Origin: Hirudinaria manillensis
Lineage: Eukaryota > Annelida > Clitellata > Hirudinida > Hirudinidae
DNA: 64,000 bases
NCBI GenBank assembly: GCA_034509925.1
Contig: CM067530.1
Location: forward strand, 5,100,501 to 5,164,500
Reading direction: 5' to 3'
Shown: positions 1 through 10,980 of the stretch, piece by piece
How the letters are laid out: every line of letters begins with the position of its first letter
How positions within the stretch are numbered: position 1 is the first letter of the stretch
Made by a program: the position numbers and the translations under genes
Notes under the pieces: generated by a model
What the model was told of the DNA's origin: nothing
The model's database searches: none
What the model saw: the letters and a program-made list of their open reading frames with translations, nothing else

Positions 1-642
1 GCTAAAGAAATCAGATGTAGGAGGAGGCAATATTTTCGTGTCACCGGATTCCAGATTTGTCGTCATCTTGGAGAGAAATGGCAGCATCATATCCGTTTAC
101 AAGCTCACCGCTGATGGCAAGTCAATTCAAATTATTTAAATTGCCTAAAAAACAATTATTTATTACTTATTATTTTCTACTTAATTACCAAGGGCGTTTG
201 AATCATTTGTTCGACGAATATACCCAAATGCATCTCAACCATTTGAGTTTCTTCCCCTCTGAAAACGGAGTGGGTTACAACGCATTTGCAGTGAGCTCTA
301 CTCAAAATACAGTTCTGCACATTGAACTTCTGAGCGGGAAAGTGACTATGATAGAAGGTAAGACAGAGAAATAAGAAGTTCAGCAGAATAGTAGAGCGAA
401 TAGTCAAGAATTACTGACCTTGAGTTTTAATTTTAGGTGCAGAGGGAGCCTTCAGTTCAACTGATATCATATGGAGTCAAACTCACAGGAAAATTGTTTC
501 CGGAGATTTCTTTGAGCATTTGATGACGTCATCGAGGACTTCCGTCATTGGCCTCGACGGACAGAGGAAGCGCATTCAGTGTCACTGGCAGAATGTCAAC
601 AACACTTCGACCTTCGTTGCTCTGCCACTCGCGTACCAATGA
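1..642 (+). CDS. 3' end of a beta-propeller-type protein (possibly follistatin-like 4/5 C-terminal region), partial
   Basis: Three exons: <1-116, 193-357 and 437-642, joined in phase 1 and ending in TGA at 640-642. The 5' part lies outside the window. The peptide has propeller-blade phrases such as FVSPDSRFVVILE, SIISVYKL, HLSFFPSENG and VLHIELLSGKV, which alternate short beta strands with a recurring 'visible value then time/position' pattern. Follistatin-related proteins 4/5 end in a propeller of this kind, so that is my first guess, but no diagnostic upstream domain (Kazal, EF-hand, Ig) is visible. The first intron (117-192) starts with GC rather than GT; only that choice keeps the downstream frame. 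Another secreted beta-propeller family would fit equally well. The coding call is more certain than the family. Confidence 0.5.
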
Positions 643-2623
643 AAGTCGCTTTAGAGTTTGGAGGTACAATTTCCCACATTTCAAGACGTTTCTTATTTTC
701 TTATTCTTTGCTTTTGAGAAGCAGGGGTAAGTTTGCCACGTAGGAAATGTGCTTAGTTAGAAACAAGGAGGAGATGCACAAAGTTGTTTCACGACCAGAG
801 CGATAAAATCAAAAATGTAGATACAAATCTATGTTGTTCGCGTGAATTTTTCCGCTTACCCGCAATTTTATGACTCTATTGTCGTGGCCTGATTTTTTCG
901 ACCTTGCTTTTTTCGTCTCGTTTCGTTGAACTGTTTCGTTGCAAGAAAGTTTCCTTAAACTTTGCATTTTGATTCTTCTGCAAAAAGATTTTTTTTTTAG
1001 CAGGTTTGGATGTTTGGAATCATCTAAAAAAAACGAAGAGCTTTCCAAGATATGATTTATTAAATGTTTATTTCTTACAAATAGTCATTGATTGCTTCGA
1101 AATGTTTAAAGTCAAGTCGTGGTCGTGTTTATAATCGTTCCTCTGACCGCAGTGATGCAGGTTTTTTCAACTTTCATTCATTCAAACATTCTTTACTGTC
1201 GTGGAAACATGGACTTTTAACTAGCTTCAAGAGAAAATGGTATAAAATTGAATAAAAGATTGCGATTTTCATCGATCGCAATTGTCTGGTTCGTGGCTGT
1301 TGTTACTTCCCTACATGCAGAGTTGTGCACGGGAAGTACTTTTGATCCATCCCCATCAGTGTTGACTTCAAATTTAACTGCAACACTTCATCACCATCTC
1401 TACAATCTGTATGACTGTGGTCATAGATTGTGAACGACATAAAAATAACGTTCTGAAAAGAATATGTGAAAAATAAATGCATAAAATCTATAATGCTAAG
1501 TTGAAGGATTTTCAATAAGTAGTAAAGTTGTATTCATTCATGTGATAATAAAAAAGGTTTTTATTCCTCCGTTAATAGACATTCTTAAAGAATATTCACG
1601 GTAATCTTGCAACGTTCATTCCAAATTAGAGTTTGCATGGAAAAAAACCCATTTTTAAAAAGATTTCTGGCTTTAAAAGAAATATCTTTTAAACTTAATT
1701 AATACAAGAAGCCTTTTATGAGCCATTTGATACAATAATCTATTACTATAAAAAAAACTGGTTAGAGTTACAAACGAGCAATTTTAATGTTATGGGATGT
1801 GCTTGTCACTTGTAATACTGCGGTACAAATTCCTTGTCGATCTTTGATCACCGTCCGCGTGTTCAACTGAATGCAGGGAGTAAAAAAAGTAACCTTTTCT
1901 CTTTCATTACATCTCAATTTCCGAAACGTTTCGAAGCTTTAATTTTATGATAGACTTAAATAAAATTATTAAGGATTCTTATTATGAATAATTATTCGAT
2001 AAACAATTTATTATTACACATATTTATTAATTTATTTGTCGTCGGTAACTGACCACAAGGATTTACCATTTGTAGGATTAGATCTTTATTCTAAAGCTCA
2101 CTGAAAGATTCTGAACTGTTTTCTAGCTTTTTTTAAACACCCTGCTTGTGATTTATTTCCAAATACATTGTAACTTAACTTAAATAAACATGTTTTCGCG
2201 TCTTTGTTAGAAGACAACTTCGAGGCCATCTGGACAAAAATATGAAAAATAAGTTAAGCAAGTTAGCAGATAGACTGCCGGCGAGGCTATCAAACGAAAA
2301 GGTAAAAGTTAATAAAAAATCTTTCGTCTGACGTGTATGTATTAAAGGAGACCTTTTGAAGAGGATAAGTTGTCAGTTCATCGATACCCGTACCGCTTTG
2401 AATGACCGATTAGATTGGTAGACTTACTACCAGAACCTCACTTGAAACTTGATGCGTTTGTCCAATATCTGCCTAAATGTGACGAAATTTATGCAATAAA
2501 TCATCCGAGATTAAATAACTTTTCCCTCACATTTTTCACATTCTCCCTGCAAAGCAAAGTTTAAATAATGCCGAGGCCGGTTGTTACACAAATTTCACTG
2601 CAGTCTTTCCAAGTGACAGGCAG
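643..2623. other. Intergenic, no supported gene
   Basis: About 2 kb of AT-rich DNA between two plus-strand genes. A 61-codon open frame ending at 1433 reads like a hydrophobic leader followed by a short cysteine-containing tail, but it has no ATG and no recognisable splice partner. Nothing else stands out. It should hold the 3' UTR of the upstream gene and the promoter of the HNMT-like gene. Confidence 0.5.
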
Positions 2624-3674
2624 ATGGCGAATTATCAAACTTTCATCGATTCTTACAGAAAAATTGGAAGCGATGAAAAGGTGTTCGAGGAACTGTTTGA
2701 TAAGTTCAAACCGGACGTCCTCAGGGAAGCCGACAGTTGCATTGCCGTTGGTCCTGGACCAGGATTGAATGAACTGAATTTCTTGCGGAAGTTTGTTCCT
2801 CAACTGAAGCGTTTAACTTGCGTCGAAATGGACGACAGCTGTGCCGCTGCTCTCAACGAAAACTTGAAAAAGAAACTCTCTAAAAACGTTAAAGCAAATG
2901 TTGTTCAACTTTCCGTTCAGAACTGGGAAGGACCCGAAGAAAGGGTGGATGTTGTGCTGATGTTTCATTGCTTGTATTTCGATGACAAGGAGAGATTCGA
3001 AGTTCTCAGGAGGTGCTTGCATGATTGGCTGAAACCGAATGGTCGGTTGTACATCATGATGTTGAAGGACGTGAATGAAGGTCGGTTTTTACAAATTTAT
3101 GCAATTATTACTTTTTAAATGGATTCTATGAATTGCATATTTAAACATTTACGTCGGTAGTGATTTGATTACTAATAGTAGAAATAAATACATTTTTACA
3201 TCGCCATAGACTTGAGCACAAGGGATGCCAAGAAAGTTTATGTAACGCCTTACACAGGCGTTTTGTGGCAGTATCGCGAACTGGGTTTGCGAACACGACA
3301 CGATAAATCACTCAATTTACTAATTCTTGTTCAGGTCATTATTAATTAATCTCCATTAGTTGTCGTGTTAACCTTTCAAAGGGGAGAAACACTTAATGAA
3401 TGAGGTGTACAGAGAACTAGGAGTGAAGACGGTGGCCGAAGCATTCCATGTGAAGAAAAACATCACGGACCTCGGCTTCGAGATTGACGAAGAACGTTCC
3501 TACGAGAGCTTCAAACCGCTGGACCAAATCGACTCAGGATTCATCGCTTTCCTGAAATTCTATTCACAAACTCTCACCGAGGAACAAATTCAAGAAACTT
3601 TGAAGAAACTGCACGAGGAAGGGCACCGAGGTCGCACCTGTGGGACTCTATTCTCGGTGGTCAAGAATAAATGA
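2624..3674 (+). CDS. Histamine N-methyltransferase-like SAM-dependent methyltransferase
   Basis: Exons 2624-3080, 3210-3284 and 3382-3674 give 825 nt (274 residues); human HNMT is 292. The ATG follows CAG at 2621-2623. A class I SAM-binding motif is visible (IAVGPGPGLNELNFL, about residues 40-54), followed by an acidic strand end (LTCVEMDD), a fourth-strand motif (VDVVLMFHCLYF) and a post-I helix (CLHDWLKPNGRLYIMM). The order and the C-terminal part (FLKFYSQTL, GTLFSVV) match the HNMT family, which methylates the imidazole N of histamine in vertebrates. The substrate here is inferred only from family; invertebrate relatives may act on other amines. An upstream ATG at 2568 opens an overlapping out-of-frame uORF, which could lower translation or lie in an unspliced leader. 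The exon 2 donor at 3285 was chosen because it alone restores frame. Confidence 0.8.
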
Positions 3675-4144
3675 ATTTAAGAATTTTGAAACTAAGTCAG
3701 CCACCTGAATGTCTCCAATGTCATCTAATGTTATCTCTAATGAGAGCAATGACACTCGGAGAAACGTTGTTATTGTTTTTAAATTTAAATGAACCGGGAG
3801 AGTCATTAACTAAGTTTAACTTAAAACGCAAATCTGAGCAATCAGAACGTACTTTGTTAAAAACGTTTTTATAAACATTACATAGAAATTTAAATACTTC
3901 AACTGATGAAAACCACTTAATAGATTTTTAATTAAATATTTAATAAAAAGATATTCAAGAATGATAAATGCAGCACATTTCCACCTATATAAAATGCACG
4001 AAATAAGAAACATCGTTCGCGATCGAAATGCTGAGCAGACGAGTAATTTCTCAATTTGAGCCTAATTCAATCGTGCAGAAATAGAAATAGAAAGCCTATC
4101 GAATGTCAAAAGAAAGAAGAAGAAGAAGAAAACATTTTTCGTTG
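3675..4144. other. Convergent intergenic spacer
   Basis: Between the stop of the HNMT-like gene (+) and that of the alpha2delta gene (-). It contains an AATAAA at 3942-3947 on the plus strand, a plausible poly(A) signal for the HNMT-like transcript, and a short GAA/GAAG-rich run around 4110-4130. No gene is seen. Confidence 0.5.
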
Positions 4145-4220
4145 ATTAAAAATAAATAATAAGAATAAACTTCAATCGCGATTAAAAATAAATAATAAGA
4201 ATAAACTTCAATCGCGATTA
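4145..4220. repeat. 36-bp tandem duplication over the alpha2delta stop codon
   Basis: A 36-bp unit at 4145-4180 is repeated exactly at 4181-4216 and begins a third time. The alpha2delta stop codon (minus strand, 4208-4210) lies in the copy nearest the gene, so the second copy is 3' UTR. Confidence 0.85.
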
Positions 4221-7208
4221 ATCTGGCAGATCCGAACGAGGAAATAAAAAAGCGCATAAAGAGGAAAACGGCCGAGACTCGGAGCCGAACTGTAGCGACA
4301 GTATAGAGAAACGAATCTCTTCTTCGGGCAGGTCGTGGAGTTGGTCCGACTGACGTAGTAGTCGTTGTGGGTCGGACACAAGCCTTTCGTTCGAACGTCT
4401 AACGTCTCTCGGAGTTTCCTGCAGAAAAATTGCACACAAAAAAAATGTATTCAAGTGACGTTCGATGCATCGCTCTCGCCGATAATACTAAGTTAAAATT
4501 GATAATTTACGAAACGATTTACGTATCCGAAAAAATGGCAAACGGTTCCTTCCGATCGACGAGAATGAAAACCGTTTTCCGCACGAGAACGAAAGTCGGC
4601 CGAGAGAAACTCGCTCCGAGGAACTCACGCGATTTGTCGGGTGCAGGACGGAGAACGTTTGTCGTCGGAGTAGTTGAGGAGACTCAGAAGGAAGAGGTTC
4701 GTGTCCCGGACGGAAGTGACGAAAAATATTCCTTCGTGACACGAGTCCTCGAAATTCGACCCGTCGGACGACCTCCCGAAGGTGCCGCCCGCTCTTTCCA
4801 AGTCCGCGCTTTTGATGTGCGGCTCCATTTTAACTGCCATGCAGGCCCTCGAAAACTCCTGCACGTTTTATTTTAAATTTAATTCATTGAAATAAAATTG
4901 CTTTTGACCAGATTACAAAATAAATCATAAGTAAATAAATAATAAATAAATAAATTAATAAACAGTCACCGACCAGATTTTTCGATGAGGAGCAGTTTTT
5001 CTTCAACTCGGTACTTTTCATCGGAACCAGGAGCTTGTGCTTTGCCAGGCTTTTGTAGATGAAAGGGAATTGTTTGTGAAGTTCTTTTGATTTGGACCTG
5101 TCAAGGCCGTCGCTCAAACTCATCACGATCTCTCCCCGGTCCGAGATCAAGTAGCACCTGCCATTTAAAAGTAATGATATTTATTTCAATTAATTGATTA
5201 ATTAAATAATTAATTACTTGGCACTGCACGACGAGCTTTTGTTTTGAGGCGGGCAGCAGATGTCCGTGTCGACGACGTGCAAGATTTTCTGAAGGAATTC
5301 GTCCTTGAGAATGTCGGCAGCCAGAACGACTGCGAAGATTTTTAGCAATTTTTTTAATCAATTCTTTTGCAATCAAAGCCTCATATCACAGCTTTTGATA
5401 TGACAAATTAATTGCAATTACATTATAATTATAATTACATTATACATAATTATAATGTAATGATATGACAAATTAATTGCAATTACATTATAATTATAAT
5501 TACATTATACATAATTATAATGTAATTAACAAGAACCTTTATGGGATGAGTCGACCACTCTGGAAATGGTGATGATGTTGGACGATCCCGAGAAGGAAGC
5601 CTTGTTGTCGGTGATGACGATCCTTCCCGGGTTCAACATGGCTTGAACGAACCACTGGTACCTGAGAGTCACAAGCAGGTTGTGACATAGAAATGTGCAA
5701 AGTCCAAAACGGAAGCAACAGGACCGAGCCATTCGAGGTAACTAATGCTATTACTTATAAATTATTACTATTACTACTATTATTGCTATTACTTATTACT
5801 ATTGACATAATGATTCTCAGGTCATTGTCATCACTATCACCACCGACATCAACATCATCATCGTCGTCGTCGTCGTTAATGGATGACAACCTCAAAGGAT
5901 GACGAATCATGCTTTCGGGAACGTGTAGTCCTGGGTAATGTCTGATGATTCCATTGAACGTTGCAACGTACAAGGATTTGAGGCTGCTTGCGACCATTCG
6001 GATTTTCTTCCAATTTTCTTCTAAGGGCAAAGACATTATGATGTCGTGTCTGCAGAAAATAAATTCTTGTAAATTAATAATTAACTAATAAAATAAGTAA
6101 AGTTAAATTAATCATTGCAAGCAATGATTTAATAAATAAATAAATTAATTATTAATTAAATAAATAAATTAAATTATTAACCATTGCAAGCAATGAATTT
6201 TGCAATGATAACTTAATTTAATTTTGGTTAAAATATTTACTTAAACTTCTGTCATATGTTACAAATACAAATTATAGAATCATATTTTGATAATTATATT
6301 TTCAGACCTAGGATGAACCTCGATTACTTTCTAGACATTTTCAATTAGATATAAATAAAAATGTATTAGTTACTAATTATTCTTTATTATTCTTCAATTC
6401 CTTATTCTTTAAGAGAGGTGATTTAAGCCACTTTAAGCTCATTCATTGAATCCACCAACTTTGATGGACAAACAATTCTTAGTATGACTGATTTCCATGT
6501 CCAACATATTTAACATCTTAACACAAAGTATTGATTTATGAGTAGATATATTCAAAGCATATATTAATAATAATAACAATAATAATAATAATAACAATAA
6601 TACTCGTATTCAGCAGAAATATAAGTTCACCTCGCCCTCTCGGTGATCAAACATTCATCATCGTCGTTGTCGTCATCACCATCATCGTCGTCGTCCTCAT
6701 TTCCGATTTCCTCGTGCTCGTCGTCGTCTCTCGTCACCTCCAAAGTTCTGCTGACGTTGATGTAACTTTGAATTTCAAGCAACTTTTTGTCCGACACGAG
6801 ATGAAGGAACGAAGATTTGCAGAAAGCAGGAGGAGTGAGGATGATGGCCGAGTGATTGAAGGACACCGGAACGCCTGGAATAACAAAGCAAGTCGAGTTT
6901 CTTCGCAAAATCACGACACGCTCCTCGCCGACCTGCGACCTACCTGGATAAATGACGTGGTTTTCGGTGACGTCGAGGTCTCCCGACGGGCCCAGGATGG
7001 ACGACCCGAAGAGCGAGTGGACGTAATTTTGCATTTCGGGTTTCAATCCACGAGGTTTGACGTTCTTTTTCATCTTCAAAAAGTATGCATGATGCTGATC
7101 CCTTTCGAGGACGGCTTTTATTCCGAATCCAAAGTTGGTTCCTGTTGTTTGAACTCACGATGCAAAATTTTATAAGTTGAAATAAAAGATTATTAATGAC
7201 AATAACAC

Positions 7209-7240
<32 letters not shown>

Positions 7241-10200
7241 CACAATAACACTAATAAAGTTACGAACCGGGAATATTGGCAAATGTGTGTCGTATCGAGT
7301 GCACCGGTTTCCACAGGGCACGACCTTCCTCGACCTCAAAACCTTCGCTGGCATTGGTCCTCACGACGACCTCACCACTTACCCTCTGCATCATCTTCCT
7401 GAGAACTTCTGGAAATTCTTTCGAATGGTCAGAATCTTCCATTTCGAGGTCAATCATCGGAACGTCGTTCCACTCTTTGAAACTCTTTGGAAGTTGATGA
7501 CGAATTACCAATTCGGAATAAGTCCAAAGTTCATTGAAATAATGAATTTATGGCATTAAATTATTAGATATGACTTATATGACTATGACTTATTAGAAAA
7601 TATTTGATCAATTTAACAATGAATTAAACATTAAAATAATGTGATTATCCAAACGTTATTTAAAAAACAAAACCGAAATTAAATAAAAACATCCGAAAAC
7701 CTCGTAGGTCTTTTCAATGAGCGGATGTACGATGGCCGATCCGTCGACCAGGTTAACCACGTACACGTACTCGTGGTGTTCTTCTAAAAGATTCTCCAAC
7801 GTGGAAAACAAAACTTCCGTTCCAACCACTCCGAGGATGCTGAAAAAAAAAAAGGATTTCGCTTTTTATATTTTTGGGGAAATTGATTTTAATACGTTGA
7901 AACTACTTGAATTAATTCCAAACATTTGAATTCACAACAATCGTCGATTATACTAAATCAGCGATTACACCGAAAGTTATAATAATTGCATCGTCTCGGA
8001 TACGATCTCGGACGTGACGAATAGTGCTTATCCAAAGGTATACGATGTAATCGTATTCTCTAATTAAGTCATTAGCATGCTTAAATTGCAAAGTTATTAT
8101 ATCATTGATAACTCAAGATAAATTAAACATTCAATAAATCAATCGATCGATCGAGCAGTCGATCGAGCACGACGAGCACCTGCCGGAACCCCTCGTTACG
8201 ACGGGAGCAGAAAAGGTGAGCACCAGACGACCGTCGATCTTGCTCTCGTGAGGTCCCGTGACGATCGGTTCGTAACCGTACTCCCTGCTTCTGATGTAAT
8301 CGAAGAAGGGCGACATCTGTCGGAAAAGATCTCGGTCCTCGTACAATCTGGAAAACGCTCCGTCGTTCTGGCAGGCCAACTCGCCGCAGAAGGAAACGTC
8401 GGACTTTCTTCCGTGCCACGTCAGAAAAGTGAACACGTTTGCCTGTCGATGTTTCAAAATAAATTAACTTATTTATTAATTTATTTATTATTTAATAATC
8501 AGCTTCTTATTAATTTAATTCTGTTTATTATTCTTTTATTATTATAACTTATAATTACTATTATTATTATTATTATTATTATTTAATTCGAGGTAATTCG
8601 TCTTGCAAAACGTTCGAGATCAAAATTGCACTGGCTTTTGTTCCCGGCAAGTTCCTCTGAAGCCTCTGAATGCGGTCGAGAAGTCCGCCGGTGTCGTGCT
8701 GGCAGATCTCGCCCTGTTGATATTTCCTGAAATTGCCCTCCGTGTACTGATAATAACCTACGATTTGATACTCGAGTTAAAAAAGTTAATCGACAAAGTG
8801 AGAAGGCCTCGGTTACCTGGAGAACATCTCAGGTGTTCGTCCTGCTCTCCGTCCGTCACGAATAGAATGACGCTCCTGCATTCCAGGAACTTCGGGTGGG
8901 AAGACTGTTGTCCTTTCAGCAATTGGAATGCTTTAGAGAAGGCATCTCTATAAAGGCAGAAAAAAATGTAATAATAATTATTTTAAAATAAAAATCAAAT
9001 AAATTACTTTAAAATAAGCGAGTTACTCAAAAATAGAATTAAAACGTACTTACTTGTGGTCGGATCCTCCGAGGGCTTCGATGGACTTGACGACCTCGGT
9101 CAGCATTCGGACGTTGCCCGAAGTGGCTCTGATGAGTCTGACAAAGCGAGTTTTAATTTAATAAATTGACGATTTTATGTAATATATCAACAAACTAATT
9201 TATAAATAGATTAAATTATCAGAATTCCTTGCCTGTCTTTGACACAACCGAGCACCGACGCAGAAGCGTTGTGAACTTTACCGGACGAGTTCCAGGTGGG
9301 AGACGAAGAAGAAATGACAGCAAACCTCTGATGCTGAGCCAAACTTCCGAGCAATAAAAGAGCAGCATCCCTGGTTCTCTTGAATCTAAAAAAAATAATT
9401 TTAAATAATAAAATGACAAAAAGTAAAACCTTCAAAAATAGAAATGGAAACCTGATTGAATTGTGAGTGTAACTGGCATCAATTATCAGAATAACATTAG
9501 AAGGGGCTTCTTTCACACCAAGATACCAAGGTTGAATTCTTGGCTCAAATTGCTTGAAGCTGTGATCTGGCTTCACAAAAAATTCTCCTTCCCTTGAAGC
9601 AAAGAATGTTCTCCTGGAAAATTAATTGTAATTTATTATTATTGCATTAATTCATAAAGTCGTGAAAATTGAACGTTTGTACTCGGCATAGGAGTCCGAC
9701 TGTCGTAAAACATCTTCTCCGAGCCAGGAAAACTTGTTCTTGTCCTCTACATTCACAGACCCAAATTTACTCTCCTTGCTTGATTTTACAAAAGAAAAAA
9801 GATTAAAAGTAATAATAAAAAATAGATTACTAATATTTTCTCCAACAACATCATAATTGAAGCAAACAAGTCAACCACAACAACAAGTCAAACCTCGACT
9901 TGGGAACTCGAGTCATTTCCTCATCAGTCGTGACCGATTTGTTGGAGGAATTGTTGACTGCTTCGTTATTTACGAATGCCTCGTGAAGTTCGCCAACTTT
10001 TCTAGCAATTTCTTTGACAGCAGTCTTCCTATTTGTGAAAAAGTTGCCTAGAAAATCAATATTAATCAAATTAGAACACCTTTGCCAAAGTTCTATCGTC
10101 TACGTTAGTACAAACTGAGTTCGGTCTTTAGTTTTTCAATGAGCTCGGAATCTTTAACCTTGATCATAGAATGTGACATTATGCCTTTTTCAAAGTTGGT

Positions 10201-10356
10201 AAATTTTACTGAATTATGAGCAAATTCAGTTATGAATGTTGATACTGATTTCCCTAAATCGTTTATTTCTTCGATCGGTATGATGCGTCCTTGGCAACTT
10301 CCGACACCCAACAAAAATATAAAAAATAAGATTTTTGTCCAACTACTATTTTTCAT
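4208..10356 (-). CDS. Voltage-gated calcium channel alpha2delta subunit (CACNA2D family)
   Basis: Nineteen exons (5'->3'): 10356-10116, 10047-9894, 9778-9683, 9613-9452, 9385-9233, 9137-9054, 8947-8817, 8757-8612, 8442-8180, 7839-7701, 7484-7268, 7141-6944, 6874-6631, 6049-5891, 5661-5537, 5329-5218, 5157-4974, 4858-4629, 4418-4208; 3249 nt, 1082 residues, close to the vertebrate length. From the ATG at 10356: signal peptide (residues 1-22), VWA_N region with NFFTNRKTAV, VWA domain with DASYT (MIDAS start, residue 209) and FVTDGE, then the alpha2delta/Cache region (ILGVVGTEV, VVNLVDGSAIVHPL, CYLISDRGEIV), the VRDTNLFLL motif and a weakly hydrophobic C-terminus near 1062-1078. It should be an extracellular, membrane-attached partner that traffics and modulates CaV channels. 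The intron after 9233 begins with GC. An acidic tract near residues 720-740 is encoded by a GAY trinucleotide run. The family could include CACHD1, but length and C-terminus fit alpha2delta better. Confidence 0.9.
5397..5526. repeat. 65-bp tandem duplication in an alpha2delta intron
   Basis: A 65-bp AT-rich unit, itself rich in inverted ATTATAATTATAAT blocks, occurs twice head to tail with the second copy starting at 5462. It lies in the intron between exons 5661-5537 and 5329-5218. Confidence 0.85.
6563..6602. repeat. (AAT)n microsatellite
   Basis: Trinucleotide AAT/AAC run in an alpha2delta intron. Similar short runs occur at 7207-7236 and 8557-8584 in other introns of the same gene. Confidence 0.8.
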
Positions 10357-10980
10357 AGACTGTAGCTTTTTATTCCTTTTAAAGTTCAAAAGGTCAGAAC
10401 TGTTCAAGTTGCTTGAAACAAATAGAAGAAATGCCATAAAATAAAACTTTAAAGAAAATGACAATCCACTCTCTCCACTGGTTTGTAGATTTGGTATGTT
10501 AGGCACAGAGAAGCACTTGGTGCTCTGTCCAACCAGGAATCTTCTGCTAAGGCAAAATTCTTTGCCACTCCCATAAAGCTGTTTTATTTCATTCCCCTTC
10601 AATATAGCAAATTTACAGGATTCATACAGCAAGTCGCAAAAAGATTCACATACAGTCAATCGCTCCTTCTTATAAAACTCATTTTGATTAGGTGCACAGA
10701 TGTAGCACATCAGGTAATTCGTATATTTTTGACAATCTTCAGTAGCGCCAATTAGAGGTTTGACTCTGGAAAATGATACATCAATTTCGTGTTGGAGACA
10801 GCAACTGTTCTTTTGAAACCACGTACAATTTGTTAGAGTTGGTTGAGATTGAGGTGCGCGATTGTTAAAAAAAGAACAGAAACGAAGTTCGCTGGAATTC
10901 CCGTAGGCTCCACTATCACCCTGACTTGCAGAATTTGCAGAGAATTTAAGAAAAATAAGAGTAGTTAAAATAATGACCAT
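10357..10980 (-). CDS. Folate-receptor-like cysteine-rich secreted domain, in frame with alpha2delta
   Basis: ATG at 10980 opens 208 codons with no stop before the alpha2delta ATG at 10356; the frame is shared. Residues 1-19 form a signal peptide. Residues 30-160 hold 12 cysteines, with CTWFQKNSCC, DCQKY, CYICAPN, VCESFCDLLYESC and KCF, the spacing pattern of the folate receptor / riboflavin-binding family (also found at the N-terminus of HHIP). Residues 172-190 are hydrophobic (FSLKFYFMAFLLF), like a GPI-attachment tail or a membrane segment, followed by an Asn/Lys-rich linker. It may be a separate GPI-anchored protein whose stop is missing, an alternative 5' extension of alpha2delta, or a real fusion. 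The domain call is reasonably firm; the gene boundary is not. Ligand binding cannot be judged from sequence. Confidence 0.65.

Noticed and set aside
1248-1433. Leader-like 61-codon frame (+)
   Set aside because: It begins with TTG, has no in-frame ATG and no credible splice partner.
4430-4876. 148-codon plus-strand frame
   Set aside because: Antisense to two alpha2delta exons and the intron between them, whose minus-strand reading matches the family.
6714-7175. 153-codon plus-strand frame
   Set aside because: Antisense shadow of alpha2delta exons 7141-6944 and 6874-6631.
7485-7511. Extension of an alpha2delta exon upstream to 7511
   Set aside because: The frame continues but there is no AG acceptor until a stop is reached; the AG at 7486/7485 gives phase 0 and a good fit.
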